DNA of 64,000 nt, from contig NZ_CP033972.1 in the NCBI RefSeq assembly GCF_003855095.1, positions 2,728,001 through 2,792,000 on the forward strand, written 5' to 3'. The position numbers and the translations under genes are program-made. This document shows positions 1-9,696 of this stretch, piece after piece (position 1 is the stretch's first letter; every line of letters begins with the position of its first letter). The notes beneath the pieces were generated by a model. It was not told where the DNA came from, did no database searches, and saw nothing but the letters and a program-made list of their open reading frames with translations. The stretch comes from Gordonia insulae. GTDB lineage: Bacteria > Actinomycetota > Actinomycetes > Mycobacteriales > Mycobacteriaceae.

Positions 1-286
1 TCTGCTTTGGCGACAGATCGGCCCCCGGGTCACGCCGGCTGAACACGTTGTCGGACACATAGGTGCCCTCCTTGACGTCCATGCCGGTGCTGAAGGCCCG
101 GTCACCCGCGGCGCGCAGGACGATCACGTGGACGTCGTCGGTCTCGGCCGCGAAGGCCCACAGCGAGCGGAACTCGGCGCGCATCTCGTTGGTGAACGAG
201 TTCATCCGGTCCGGGCGGTTCAGTGTGATCGTCAGGACGTGCTCATCGAGCTCGGCGATGACCGTGGTCAGTGTCTCCAGATCCAC
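1..286 (-). CDS. Enoyl-CoA hydratase/isomerase family protein, N-terminal part (runs off window start)
   Basis: Only about 95 N-terminal codons lie inside the window. The reading frame opens with GTG at 286, about 6 bases after a strong AGGAGG. The visible protein begins VDLETLTTVIAELDEH and continues with the crotonase-fold opening: a TLNRPDRMN segment near residue 20 and a FSTGMDVKEG segment near residue 72, which is the oxyanion-hole region of this family. Members hydrate or isomerise enoyl-CoA esters. The catalytic Glu region is beyond the window, so hydratase and isomerase cannot be told apart. It follows the hotdog hydratase by 64 bases on the same strand and is probably the last visible gene of the operon that starts at 3573. 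Confidence 0.85.
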   Translation of the reverse strand, partial: MDLETLTTVIAELDEHVLTITLNRPDRMNSFTNEMRAEFRSLWAFAAETDDVHVIVLRAAGDRAFSTGMDVKEGTYVSDNVFSRRDPGADLSPKQ

Positions 287-350
287 AGTTCCTCCTGCAG
301 GCGTTCGAGTGCTCGGCACCCGCTCATTGATGAATGTGGCGACCATTGCG

Positions 351-1631
351 TCAGGCCTGACCGGAACGACGCTTCTGGGCGCGCAGTTCGCCGTGCCGCT
401 TGAGCATCTGGGCGGCGATCAACTCCCAGTCGGCGGGCGGTGTCGGCAGCACCGCGAGCCCGGACTCGCGGCTCGGCAGCGAAATGGTCGCCGTCGCAGG
501 ACACGTCACCTCGCCACGCTGACTCGTGCCCCGGAACTCCACGTCCACCAGGTGACGGCCGCCGTCGACACGCTTGCCGGTGACCTCACCGGTGAAGTAG
601 TGCGTGTCACCGAGGTAGTTGAACTTGCGCATCTGGCTCGACATCGACTCGATCCAGCCCTCGTCGCCCATCCAGTCGGTGAGGTAATGCGTCAGCCAGC
701 AGTCACGCATCATGCCGTAGTCGTAGGCGGCCGGCAGACCGATCGACCGGGCGTACTCACTGTCCCAGTGGATGCGCTGCGCGACGTCGGGCACACCTTG
801 CTCGTTCGGGATGTAGAAGGCCGCGATGCGCTGCCGGTTCTTGTATCCCAGGCGTCCCGCGGACGGTGTGTAGGGCGCGAAACCGTAACCGCCGGAGTGG
901 AACACCATCATGTCGGTGGCCGTCAACGGCCCCTTGACCAGGTCGCCGAGCGAGTCGCCGACCTGCACATCGTCCCAGTACCTCGTCTGCGACCCGCGCG
1001 GAGCCTCCGCGGCATAGAGTTCGTCGATCGCGGCTATCTCGTCGGGCGTGTAGGTGGCCGCCTCGATGGCGTCGTACTTCTTGCGCTTCTTCGACTCGTG
1101 CCGCTCGGTGTGGATCGTCAGGACGCGCTGCGCCTGCACCACCTCGGCGCGCTGATTGAACTGCACGTGGATGCGCGTGACGAACAGCGAACGACCCGCG
1201 AACTCCGACTCCTTGAGCTCCACCTTCTCGAACCCGTGGAAGGCGTAAACCGTGTCACCGTCGTAAACCGGCCGGTACCAGTCGGTCTGACTGCCCGACA
1301 CGAACACGTGGATGCCCCGGAACGCCGGCCGACGGTGCTCGCGCGGCATCTTGTCGGCGAGCAGGTCTTTGCGCAGCGCGATGTTGATCATCGGTGGCGC
1401 GATCTGCGCTCCCCACCGGGTGTCCGGCCCGTAATCTTCGTCGACGAACAGCGGGTTGTCGTCGCCGTAGGACCGCGCGAAGTTGCGGATGACGTCGGGG
1501 GTGGCGCGGCTGAACTGTTCGCGCTGGGTGACGGCGTGATAGATGCCGCAGATGTCCTTGGCCCGCTGGATGTCCGAGTCGAGGAACGTGTAGATCTCAG
1601 TGTCTTCCTGCGACTTCTCCGCAGTGGTCAT
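351..1631 (-). CDS. Two-domain MaoC/FAS1-like acyl-CoA hydratase (double hotdog), 426 aa
   Basis: This looks like a double-hotdog enoyl-CoA hydratase or dehydratase acting on large acyl-CoA substrates in the cytoplasm. The N-terminal half carries an ARSYGDDNPLFVDEDYGPDT segment, as in FAS1-like dehydratase domains. The C-terminal half carries WDDVQVGDSL and a WDSEYARSIGLPAAYDYG segment typical of MaoC domains. The ATG at 1631 is preceded by GGAGG at 5 bases, so the longer upstream reading frame is not needed. It sits between an acyl-CoA ligase upstream (97-base gap) and an enoyl-CoA hydratase downstream, all on the minus strand, which supports a beta-oxidation role. Its substrate is unknown; bile-acid or steroid side-chain CoA esters are an inference from the neighbourhood. 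Confidence 0.8.
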   Translation of the reverse strand: MTTAEKSQEDTEIYTFLDSDIQRAKDICGIYHAVTQREQFSRATPDVIRNFARSYGDDNPLFVDEDYGPDTRWGAQIAPPMINIALRKDLLADKMPREHRRPAFRGIHVFVSGSQTDWYRPVYDGDTVYAFHGFEKVELKESEFAGRSLFVTRIHVQFNQRAEVVQAQRVLTIHTERHESKKRKKYDAIEAATYTPDEIAAIDELYAAEAPRGSQTRYWDDVQVGDSLGDLVKGPLTATDMMVFHSGGYGFAPYTPSAGRLGYKNRQRIAAFYIPNEQGVPDVAQRIHWDSEYARSIGLPAAYDYGMMRDCWLTHYLTDWMGDEGWIESMSSQMRKFNYLGDTHYFTGEVTGKRVDGGRHLVDVEFRGTSQRGEVTCPATATISLPSRESGLAVLPTPPADWELIAAQMLKRHGELRAQKRRSGQA

Positions 1632-1728
1632 GGATGCCTCCGTAGTCGGTGGGCGCGGAACAAGTCGACGCCGGTGACGCGCCCGCGTGCGGGCCGTCGG
1701 TTGTGGGTGGGGGAAACGCGGATCGTGG

Positions 1729-3231
1729 TCACACCGGAGAGGTCTTCGCGCCGAGCCGGTCGACGACATGCCGACGCACGAGCTTGCCGGTCTCAGTCCG
1801 GGGCAGATCGTCCCAGTACACGATGTTGTCGGGAGTTTTGCTGCTGCGCAACGAACTTCGAACGAACGATCGAAGCTCGTCGGCCTCGACGGTCACGCCT
1901 GGACGAAGCACCACGACCGCCTCGATCCGCTGTCCCCATTCCTCGTCAGGCAGGCCGACCACTGCGACGTCGGACACCGCGGGATGTCGGAGGATGACGT
2001 CCTCGATCTCGGCAGGCGCGATGTTCTCCGCGCCGCGGATGATGGTGTCGTCGACGCGACCGCCGACGAAGAGGTACCCGTCGGCGTCCAGATAGCCCTC
2101 GTCGCGAGTGTCGAAGTAGCCACGATCGTCGACCATCCGGCCCACGCCGGCATACTCGGCGGAGACCTGATCACCCGCCACGCAGATCCGGCCGACCTGG
2201 CCCGGGCCGAGAACGTCGTCGTCGCCACGGATCTCGATCTCGACGCCCGGCACCGGAATCCCGACGGATGCGAGACGAGCCCGAACCGCCGGGTCCGACG
2301 ATTCGACCGCGGCGCGATGCTCGTCGGGGCCGAGAACGGCGATGGTGGAACTGGTCTCGGTGAGGCCGTAGGCGTTGACGAAGTCGACCTCCGGCCACAT
2401 CTGCAGCGCACGCTCGATGACCCGCGTGGGCATGGGCGCGCCGCCGTAGGCGAGTCCGCGCAGCGTCGGGATCAAAGGATCGACGCCGGAATCGACAATG
2501 CGCGCGAGCATGGTGGGCACCACGAGAGCGTTCGTGATGCACTCGGTGCGAACAGTGTCGAGCCACTGCTGCGGCGTGAACTGTTCGAGGACCATCGTCC
2601 GGCGCCCGGCGTAGAGATTCGTGATCACGTTCGCCACCGCGGCGATGTGATACGGAGGCACGCTGACCAGTGCGGCATCGGTCTCGTCGGCGTTCGCGAA
2701 CTCGACAGAGCCGAATACGTACGACGTGAGGTTCTCGTGGCGCAGCAGGACACCCTTGGGCGCCGACGTGGTGCCCGAGGTGTAGATGATCACGGCCGCG
2801 GCGTCCGAGTCGGATTCGAGGTCCGCCGCGTCATCGCCGGCCGACGCCGCGGAGAGTTCGTCCAGCCACTCGGTCGGCGTGCGGACGTCGAGCCCGGCAC
2901 GCTCGAGCACCGCGACCTGCTCCGGATCGGCGATGCCCATCGCCTGCGGGTGGTTGGCCAGCAGAGCGTCGAGCTGTTCACCGCCCAATCGGTAGTTCAC
3001 CGGGACGAGCGGAACGCCTGCACGCGCCGCGGCGAACATCGCAACCGGGAACGCCGGACCGTTGACCGCCAGATACACGATCGAATCAGCGCCAGACCGA
3101 CGCACCGCCTGGGCACCGATCCTCGCGAGTTCGTCGAGACGAGAAGCGGTCAGCCCAGCAGCCCTGCGGCCGATGACAACCCGGTCTCCGAAACCGTCCA
3201 CCGCCATGTCCAGCAGCATGGAAATATTCAC
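1729..3231 (-). CDS. Acyl-CoA synthetase, AMP-dependent (FadD family), 500 aa
   Basis: The protein should activate a carboxylic acid to its CoA thioester via an acyl-adenylate. The P-loop signature YTSGTTSAPKG lies near residue 150. The adenylation motif NAYGLTET, the hinge-region DGYLFVGGRVDD and the C-terminal PRTETGK with the catalytic Lys are all present. Length is normal for the family. The GTG at 3231 follows a GCGGAG ribosome site. It shares an operon with the frameshifted small gene upstream (35-base gap) and with the hydratases downstream. The acid is not identifiable; in actinobacterial steroid regions such ligases act on side-chain or C/D-ring acids. Confidence 0.88.
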   Translation of the reverse strand: MNISMLLDMAVDGFGDRVVIGRRAAGLTASRLDELARIGAQAVRRSGADSIVYLAVNGPAFPVAMFAAARAGVPLVPVNYRLGGEQLDALLANHPQAMGIADPEQVAVLERAGLDVRTPTEWLDELSAASAGDDAADLESDSDAAAVIIYTSGTTSAPKGVLLRHENLTSYVFGSVEFANADETDAALVSVPPYHIAAVANVITNLYAGRRTMVLEQFTPQQWLDTVRTECITNALVVPTMLARIVDSGVDPLIPTLRGLAYGGAPMPTRVIERALQMWPEVDFVNAYGLTETSSTIAVLGPDEHRAAVESSDPAVRARLASVGIPVPGVEIEIRGDDDVLGPGQVGRICVAGDQVSAEYAGVGRMVDDRGYFDTRDEGYLDADGYLFVGGRVDDTIIRGAENIAPAEIEDVILRHPAVSDVAVVGLPDEEWGQRIEAVVVLRPGVTVEADELRSFVRSSLRSSKTPDNIVYWDDLPRTETGKLVRRHVVDRLGAKTSPV

Positions 3232-3265
3232 GCGTCACTCCGCTCGTCGTTCGGTGTCGAAGCAC

Positions 3266-3573
3266 TCAGTCCGAGGACGGGAGCGGCTTGGCGGCCTTGA
3301 TCTCCAACACCGCACCGTCGAGCGCGAGGCGCCCCTGACCGGCCTTGGTACACAACACCTCCAGCCCGGACGCCTCGTCGACGTAGCGCTTACCGAGAAG
3401 CGCTCCGCCGATATGCTCGGCGTCTATCCCCGATCCGTCCCGGTGGGACTCTTGCCATCGGACATCGCGACGCCTCCGCACGTCAACGTCACATTCCCCT
3501 CTGTGGAACGGACTACGACGACGGTCGTGGTATCGACTGCACTGGCCAGGGACTGACCGACCTTGAGAATCAC
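3266..3573 (-). pseudogene. Small conserved-looking protein (about 102 aa if repaired), frameshifted
   Basis: A GTG at 3573 with GGAGG at 5 bases opens a frame reading VILKVGQSLASAVDTTTVVV. It stops after about 48 codons at a TAG. A second frame continues without a start as GIDAEHIGGALLGKRYVDEA and ends SAKPLPSSD-like (KAAKPLPSSD) at the TGA at 3266. Adding one C to the CCCC run at 3428-3431 joins the two frames into one smooth protein of about 102 residues with a Cys in each half. I do not know the family or function. It would be the first gene of the acyl-CoA ligase operon. Either the gene is truly broken or the base is missing from the consensus. Confidence 0.65.
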
Positions 3574-3660
3574 AATTCCTCCATCTCACGAGCGAATTCC
3601 AGAGAGTGGCGCCCGCGGTCGCGCCGACTTCCGGCGACCCGCATCGACCACATAGTTTAG

Positions 3661-3670
3661 ATAGTACTAT
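3661..3670. promoter_or_regulatory. 10-bp palindrome in the divergent promoter
   Basis: ATAGTACTAT is a perfect 10-base palindrome in an AT-rich stretch between the divergent minus-strand ligase operon (start 3573) and the plus-strand SDR (start 3719). It could be part of an operator or promoter, but the arms do not extend further. Confidence 0.3.
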
Positions 3671-3718
3671 AAGTGAACTAGGAGCTACTCCGATCTTCCA
3701 GACATTAAGGACAGCAAC

Positions 3719-4477
3719 ATGAACATCAGAGGCAAGAAGGCCGTCGTCGTCGGTGGGGCGTCGGGTATGGGCCGGGCGACCGCAGATGCCCTCGCCGCGG
3801 CCGGGGCAGATGTAGCGATTCTCGATCGTGAGAGCAGTTCGGGCAAGGAGGTCGCGGGCGCACTCGGCGGCATCTTCCATCCCATCGACATCACCGACTT
3901 CGACGGGGCAGAGCAGTCGCTGCAGAACGCCGTGAACGAACTCGGCGCCCTGCACGTGGCGGTCAACACCGCCGGAGGCGGAACAGTGAAGCGGACCCTC
4001 GGCCGCAGCGGTCCGCACGATCTCGAGAGCTTCCAGAACGTGATCAATCTGAATCTCGTCTCGACCTTCAACCTCAACCGGCTCCAGGCGTTTCACATGT
4101 CGCACAACGAGCCGGAGGACGAGGAGCGCGGCGTCATCATCAACACGTCGTCGATCGCCGCCTACGAAGGCCAGATCGGGCAGGTCGCCTACAGTGCCGC
4201 CAAGGCCGGCATCGCGGCCATGTCGCTGGTCATGGCACGCGACCTCGGTCCACAGGGCATCCGGGCGATGGCCATCGCACCGAGCCTGTTCGCCACCGGC
4301 GCGACCGCCAAGTTCACCGACGAGCAGGTGGCTCCGCTCGTGGCCGACGCCGCGTTCCCCAAGCGCATGGGTCGCCCCGAGGAATACGCGAAGCTCGCGC
4401 TGGCGATCGTCGACAATCCCATGCTGAACGGCCAGGCGCTGCGCCTCGACGCCGGACAGCGATTCGCGCCTCGCTGA
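3719..4477 (+). CDS. SDR-family 3-hydroxyacyl-CoA / hydroxysteroid dehydrogenase, 252 aa
   Basis: This is a classical short-chain dehydrogenase/reductase. It has GGASGMG (residues 12-18) for NAD(H) binding, an NTAG variant of the NNAG motif (83-86), Ser145 and Tyr158-x3-Lys162 (YSAAK). The overall pattern, with a long loop before the NTSS strand, resembles type-10 HSD/3-hydroxyacyl-CoA dehydrogenases, so oxidation of a 3-hydroxyacyl-CoA is likely. It is divergent from the ligase operon. The thioesterase begins 2 bases after its stop, so the two are cotranscribed. Confidence 0.8.
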   Translation: MNIRGKKAVVVGGASGMGRATADALAAAGADVAILDRESSSGKEVAGALGGIFHPIDITDFDGAEQSLQNAVNELGALHVAVNTAGGGTVKRTLGRSGPHDLESFQNVINLNLVSTFNLNRLQAFHMSHNEPEDEERGVIINTSSIAAYEGQIGQVAYSAAKAGIAAMSLVMARDLGPQGIRAMAIAPSLFATGATAKFTDEQVAPLVADAAFPKRMGRPEEYAKLALAIVDNPMLNGQALRLDAGQRFAPR

Positions 4478-4479
4478 CC

Positions 4480-5373
4480 GTGCCGCTGAGCCCCGGGACC
4501 GGTGCCTCGTCCTCGATCGATCGCCCGTCCGTCGGCGGCATCCTCGACGTCTGTGCGTGCGGCCCGGACTCCTTTCGCGGCGACTCGTACACCCGAGCCC
4601 GCCGTGTGTATGGCGGCCAGACTCTCGGGCAGGCGATGACCGCGGCCGGGCGCACCGTCCACAACGACCACCGTCCGCACTCGTTGCACGGCCACTTCAT
4701 CCACCCGGGGCGTTCCGACGTGCCGGTCGACTACACCGTCGAACGGATCCGGGACGGCGAAACGTTCTCCACGCGTCAGGTCCGGGGCAGCCAGGGTGAT
4801 CGGATCGTCTTGATCGCCACGGTGTCGTTCCAGCAGGCCGAGCACGGACTCGCGCACCAGGACACCACCGCGACCCCGGCGCCGACACCGGAGGCACTCC
4901 CCCGATTCGAAGACAGTGTGAGCGCGTCCGATCTCGGCGATGCCCGCTGGCTGCGCCGTCTGCTTTCCACCGTCGGCGTGGAATTCCGCTTCCCCGAAGA
5001 GTATCCGCGCCTGGCGAACAGGCGCGGCGAACCGCGCCCGCCGGTGCAACGCGCGTGGATCAGGACATGTGAATCGCTCGACGACAACCCGCTGACCCAC
5101 GCCGCCGGGTTCGCGTATTGCTCGGATCTGTTCCTGCTCTCGGCAGCATTACCGCCACACGCCCGACACATCGACACTCCGGGCATGCAACTGGCGAGCC
5201 TCGACCACGCGGTTTGGCTGCACGCCCCCTTCCGCGCCGACGAATGGCACCTCTACGAGCAACACGGCTACTGGATGGGCAACGGTCGCGGCATCAGCAG
5301 CGGTCGACTCTTCGATCGCGACGGCATTCTGCTCGCCAGCACCATGCAGGAGGGGCTGCTTCGCTTCAGGTAG
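4480..5373 (+). CDS. tesB: Acyl-CoA thioesterase II (TesB-like), 297 aa
   Basis: The enzyme hydrolyses acyl-CoA to free acid and CoA. The double-hotdog TesB pattern is visible: VYGGQTLGQAM near residue 45, HSLHGHFIHPG near 67, a second-domain SLDHAVWLHAPF near 243, and GRLFDRDGILLAS near the C-terminus. Length is normal. The GTG start at 4480 lies two bases after the SDR stop and no separate ribosome site is obvious, as expected for translational coupling. It may recycle CoA or release dead-end intermediates. Confidence 0.85.
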   Translation: MPLSPGTGASSSIDRPSVGGILDVCACGPDSFRGDSYTRARRVYGGQTLGQAMTAAGRTVHNDHRPHSLHGHFIHPGRSDVPVDYTVERIRDGETFSTRQVRGSQGDRIVLIATVSFQQAEHGLAHQDTTATPAPTPEALPRFEDSVSASDLGDARWLRRLLSTVGVEFRFPEEYPRLANRRGEPRPPVQRAWIRTCESLDDNPLTHAAGFAYCSDLFLLSAALPPHARHIDTPGMQLASLDHAVWLHAPFRADEWHLYEQHGYWMGNGRGISSGRLFDRDGILLASTMQEGLLRFR

Positions 5374-5409
5374 GTAGGTCCAGTCCCCACCCAGGCAGGC
5401 GGGTGCCGG

Positions 5410-7707
5410 TCATCGGAGTCGGCGCACGAGTTCCTCGACGGCCCGGTCGCGCATCACCTCGGGCCGCACCAGCCACGCCTCGTTCGCCGTCGCTCTGCGC
5501 AACAACAGGTGGGCGGGATGCTCCCAGGTGAAGCCGATGCCGCCGTGGATCTGGATGCATTCCTCGCCCGATCGCACGGCCACACTCAACGCCTCCGCAC
5601 ACGCGAGGTCTGCTGCGACAGCCGCATCGGACTCCGACGCCGCCAGGTCCGCTGCGGCCAACACCTGACCGCGTGCACCCTCCGCACCCACCAGTAGATC
5701 CGCGCACTTGTGCGAGATCGCCTGAAACGAGCCGATCGCCTGACCGAACTGCTGTCGTTGACCCGCCCACTCGACGGCGAGCGACAACGCCCGGTTCGCG
5801 ACACCCACGGAATCCGCCGCGATCAACAGCTGGGCATGTCGACGGGCGAAGACGAGCGCGTCCACCGCGGCCGTTCCCGATGCGACCACAGTGGCCGGCA
5901 CGTCGACAAACGATACGGCGCCGACAGTGGCGGTGAGATCGATCGACTGCTGCACCGTGACCGACGCGACGGACGGATCCACCGTGACGAGTCGGAGCTC
6001 ACCGGTGTCGGCGTCGCGCGCCGCGACCACCAACACCTCGGCCGCGGGTGCACCCGCCACCCGGTCGACGGCGCCGTCGAGTCGACCGCCCCTCAGCGTG
6101 GGCAACCAGGCGTCGAATGACCAGCCCCGGTCGTCGATCGGCACCACGAAGGCGGCAGGTACACCGGCGATCACGGCTTCGACGGTCTCACCCGGGTCGC
6201 ACGACAGCAGGAGCTGTAGCGCGATCGCGGTCGGCACCAGGGGGACCGGCGCGAGGTGGTAGGCCACCTCCTCGACGGCCGCACACAGCAGCCGGTCGGG
6301 CGCTCCACCTCCGCCGAGTCCCTCCGGAGCGGACAGGCCGGGCAGCCCGAACGCCACCAGGTCACGCCACAAGGCGACGTCGTATCCGCCGGGATCACCT
6401 TCCCGCCCAAGGACTTCGCTCGTGTCGACACGCGCTGCGATCGCCCCGCGCAGCGCCTCCCGGATCGCGGACTCGTCGTCGCCGGGCGTCGTGAGCGGGC
6501 GACCAGGCACCACGGTGCGCGGACGCGTTCCCTCGCCGCGATGCGACGGCAGCCCCAGGACACTCTCCGCGATGGTGTTCCGTTGGATCTCCGAGGTCCC
6601 CGCGCCGATCGTCGCAGCACGCGACATCAGGTAACCGTAGGTCCACCGGCCGTTCTCCACGACCCCGGCCGAGCGCGCACCCAGCACCGCGCCGTTGCCG
6701 GTCAGCCGCAGCGCAAGTCGATGCAGGTGTTGCTCGAACTCGGATTTCACCAGCCTGTTCACCGATGCGACACCGCCCGGATCGCCACCGCGCAGGACCG
6801 CATCGAGCGCCCGTGCACTGTTGGCGGTGATGCTTCGGACCGATGTCTCGACCCGCGCCAGCTCCTGCCGCACCAGCGGGTCGTCGGCGTAACCGCGATC
6901 GACGGCGAGGCGCAGCACCTTGTCCACGGTCGAGCGGTAGCGGAACTCGTCGGCCAGGAACGCGGTCGCCCGCTCATGGCCCAGGGACGTCCGCATGATG
7001 GACCATCCCTCACCCTCCTCGCCGAGTCGGTTGACCACCGGAACCACGACGTCATCGAAGAAGATCTCCGCGAAGTGGTGTCCGCCCGCTGCGTCGCGGA
7101 GTGGGCGGACCTCGATGCCGGGAGCATCCATCGGTATCAACAGGTACGTGATCCCCGAGGTACTCCGACCGGCCGGCCCGGTCCGGACGAGAGCGAACAT
7201 CCAGTCGGCCCGGTCCGCCTTTGTCGTCCAGACCTTTTGACCGGTCACCCGATACGAGTCGCCGTCACGGACCGCCCGGGTCGACAACGAGGCGAGATCA
7301 CTGCCCGCGCCGGGCTCGGAGAAGCCCTGGCACCAGAATTCGTCAGCACGCAGCAAGGGTTCCAGGAATCGATCTCGCTGCTCCTGCGTGCCGTGCACGA
7401 TGATCGTGGGCGCGACGATGAACGACATCGCGCAGGGATGCTTGGGCGCGCCCGCGCCCGAGGTCATCCGGTAGTAGTCGAGCTGATCCTCCAGGGAGAG
7501 CTCCATGCCTCCGACCGCCGCCGGCCAGCCCGGCGCGGCGAGCCCGGCATCCACCAGCTCGGACTGCCAGGCGATCGATCGTTCCAACCTGTCGCGCGAC
7601 GTGGTGGGTCGCGGTCGCCCACGGTAGTCGTCGAGCAGAGCGGTCAGCCGAACCCGCCAGTCGCCGATTCCGTCGTCCACCGCAACCGCGGTTTCCTGCC
7701 GCTTCAC
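5410..7707 (-). CDS. Two-domain fused acyl-CoA dehydrogenase (FadE34-like), 765 aa
   Basis: Two acyl-CoA dehydrogenase units are fused. The first (about 1-385) has FSEPGAGSDLAS and GQKVWTT and ends with GTSEIQRNTIAESVLGL. The second (about 405-765) is more divergent. It contains GLPGLSAPEGLGGGG, ADSVGVANRALSLAVEWAGQ and QIHGGIGFTWEHP, the last with the Glu used as base in many actinobacterial FadE proteins. Fused FadEs of about 710-760 residues are known in cholesterol side-chain beta-oxidation, where mycobacterial ChsE3/FadE34 is the example; other steroid ACADs are alpha2beta2 heteromers. It is followed 18 bases away by no partner ACAD but is cotranscribed with the hydratase and flavoprotein upstream of it. 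Confidence 0.88.
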   Translation of the reverse strand: MKRQETAVAVDDGIGDWRVRLTALLDDYRGRPRPTTSRDRLERSIAWQSELVDAGLAAPGWPAAVGGMELSLEDQLDYYRMTSGAGAPKHPCAMSFIVAPTIIVHGTQEQRDRFLEPLLRADEFWCQGFSEPGAGSDLASLSTRAVRDGDSYRVTGQKVWTTKADRADWMFALVRTGPAGRSTSGITYLLIPMDAPGIEVRPLRDAAGGHHFAEIFFDDVVVPVVNRLGEEGEGWSIMRTSLGHERATAFLADEFRYRSTVDKVLRLAVDRGYADDPLVRQELARVETSVRSITANSARALDAVLRGGDPGGVASVNRLVKSEFEQHLHRLALRLTGNGAVLGARSAGVVENGRWTYGYLMSRAATIGAGTSEIQRNTIAESVLGLPSHRGEGTRPRTVVPGRPLTTPGDDESAIREALRGAIAARVDTSEVLGREGDPGGYDVALWRDLVAFGLPGLSAPEGLGGGGAPDRLLCAAVEEVAYHLAPVPLVPTAIALQLLLSCDPGETVEAVIAGVPAAFVVPIDDRGWSFDAWLPTLRGGRLDGAVDRVAGAPAAEVLVVAARDADTGELRLVTVDPSVASVTVQQSIDLTATVGAVSFVDVPATVVASGTAAVDALVFARRHAQLLIAADSVGVANRALSLAVEWAGQRQQFGQAIGSFQAISHKCADLLVGAEGARGQVLAAADLAASESDAAVAADLACAEALSVAVRSGEECIQIHGGIGFTWEHPAHLLLRRATANEAWLVRPEVMRDRAVEELVRRLR

Positions 7708-7725
7708 GTCGCCACCTCTCCTCGG

Positions 7726-8508
7726 TCAGTTCTTCTGCGTACTTCGGCTGCTGAACCGCGCGCCGACGTCCCGACTGTCGCTGCGGAACGTGACCGCCGC
7801 CTCGGCTTCGAGGTTCAACGCATGCGACAACGACGCTCCAGCACCCTCTTTGAGCAGTCGCAGCATTCGCTGGACGGCTCCCGGGTGTCCCTGTGCGATC
7901 TTGTGAGCGATCTCGAGCGTTCGACCCATCAGGGCGTCGTGGTCGACGACCTCGTTCGCGAGACCGATCGCAGCGGCGGTGGTGCCGTCGATCGGCTCTC
8001 CGCTCAGCACGAACTGAATCGCGGCAGGCAGTCCCACCATGCGTGGCAGCATCGCGCTTCCGCCCCACCCGTTGAGCAATCCGATCTGAGCGTGCGTGTC
8101 CGCGAACTCGGCGTGGTCCGAGGCGATGATGAACGAGCAGTTCACCGCGAGTTCGTAACCCCCGGTGTAACAGGGGCCGTTCACCGCCGCGATCACCGGC
8201 TTGGAGATCGCGCGCAGCACCTGCGCCGGCGTCGGCCCCTCCGTCCGCGGCGACGGCCCGGAGAGCGCCTCGGGGAGATCGACGCCCGAGCTGAAACTGG
8301 TCCCCGCACCGGTGATCACGACCGCTCGGACATCGTCGTCGCCGTCAGCCCGCCACAGTTCCTTCTTCAGCGCCTTGCGCATTGCGCGGTTGATGGCGTT
8401 TCGCCGATCAGGCCGGTTGAGCGTGAGGACGGTGACGAAGCCGTCTCTCTCGACGAGCAAGGGTGGCGCTTCGGTCGACGGATCATTCTGCACTGCAACA
8501 TCACTCAT
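7726..8508 (-). CDS. Enoyl-CoA hydratase/isomerase family protein with one catalytic Glu replaced, 260 aa
   Basis: Crotonase fold: TLNRPDRRNAIN near residue 29, SFSSGVDLPE near 70 and GPCYTGGYELAVNC near 112. The first catalytic Glu (GGYEL) is present. The second, usually in a PE-x-x-x-G segment, aligns with His in FADTHAQIGLL, a variant common in actinobacterial paralogs. It may therefore be an isomerase, hydrolase or specialised hydratase rather than a classic hydratase. It lies 18 bases upstream of the fused dehydrogenase and 6 bases after the flavoprotein, within one minus-strand operon. Confidence 0.8.
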   Translation of the reverse strand: MSDVAVQNDPSTEAPPLLVERDGFVTVLTLNRPDRRNAINRAMRKALKKELWRADGDDDVRAVVITGAGTSFSSGVDLPEALSGPSPRTEGPTPAQVLRAISKPVIAAVNGPCYTGGYELAVNCSFIIASDHAEFADTHAQIGLLNGWGGSAMLPRMVGLPAAIQFVLSGEPIDGTTAAAIGLANEVVDHDALMGRTLEIAHKIAQGHPGAVQRMLRLLKEGAGASLSHALNLEAEAAVTFRSDSRDVGARFSSRSTQKN

Positions 8509-8514
8509 CGAAAG

Positions 8515-9612
<1,098 letters not shown>

Positions 9613-9696
9613 CTAGCATGTCGAGACGCGATAGCAGGTACTCTGGGCTTGTTTACCGGGTACTCATAGTCATCCTTGAAAGCGGTGGTGAAACGC

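Noticed and set aside
63..1997. Long plus-strand open frame (644 codons) over the hotdog hydratase and ligase genes
   Set aside because: It lies antisense to two genes with clear families and ribosome sites; its translation is Arg/Val/Asp-rich with no recognisable domain, as expected from a high-GC shadow.
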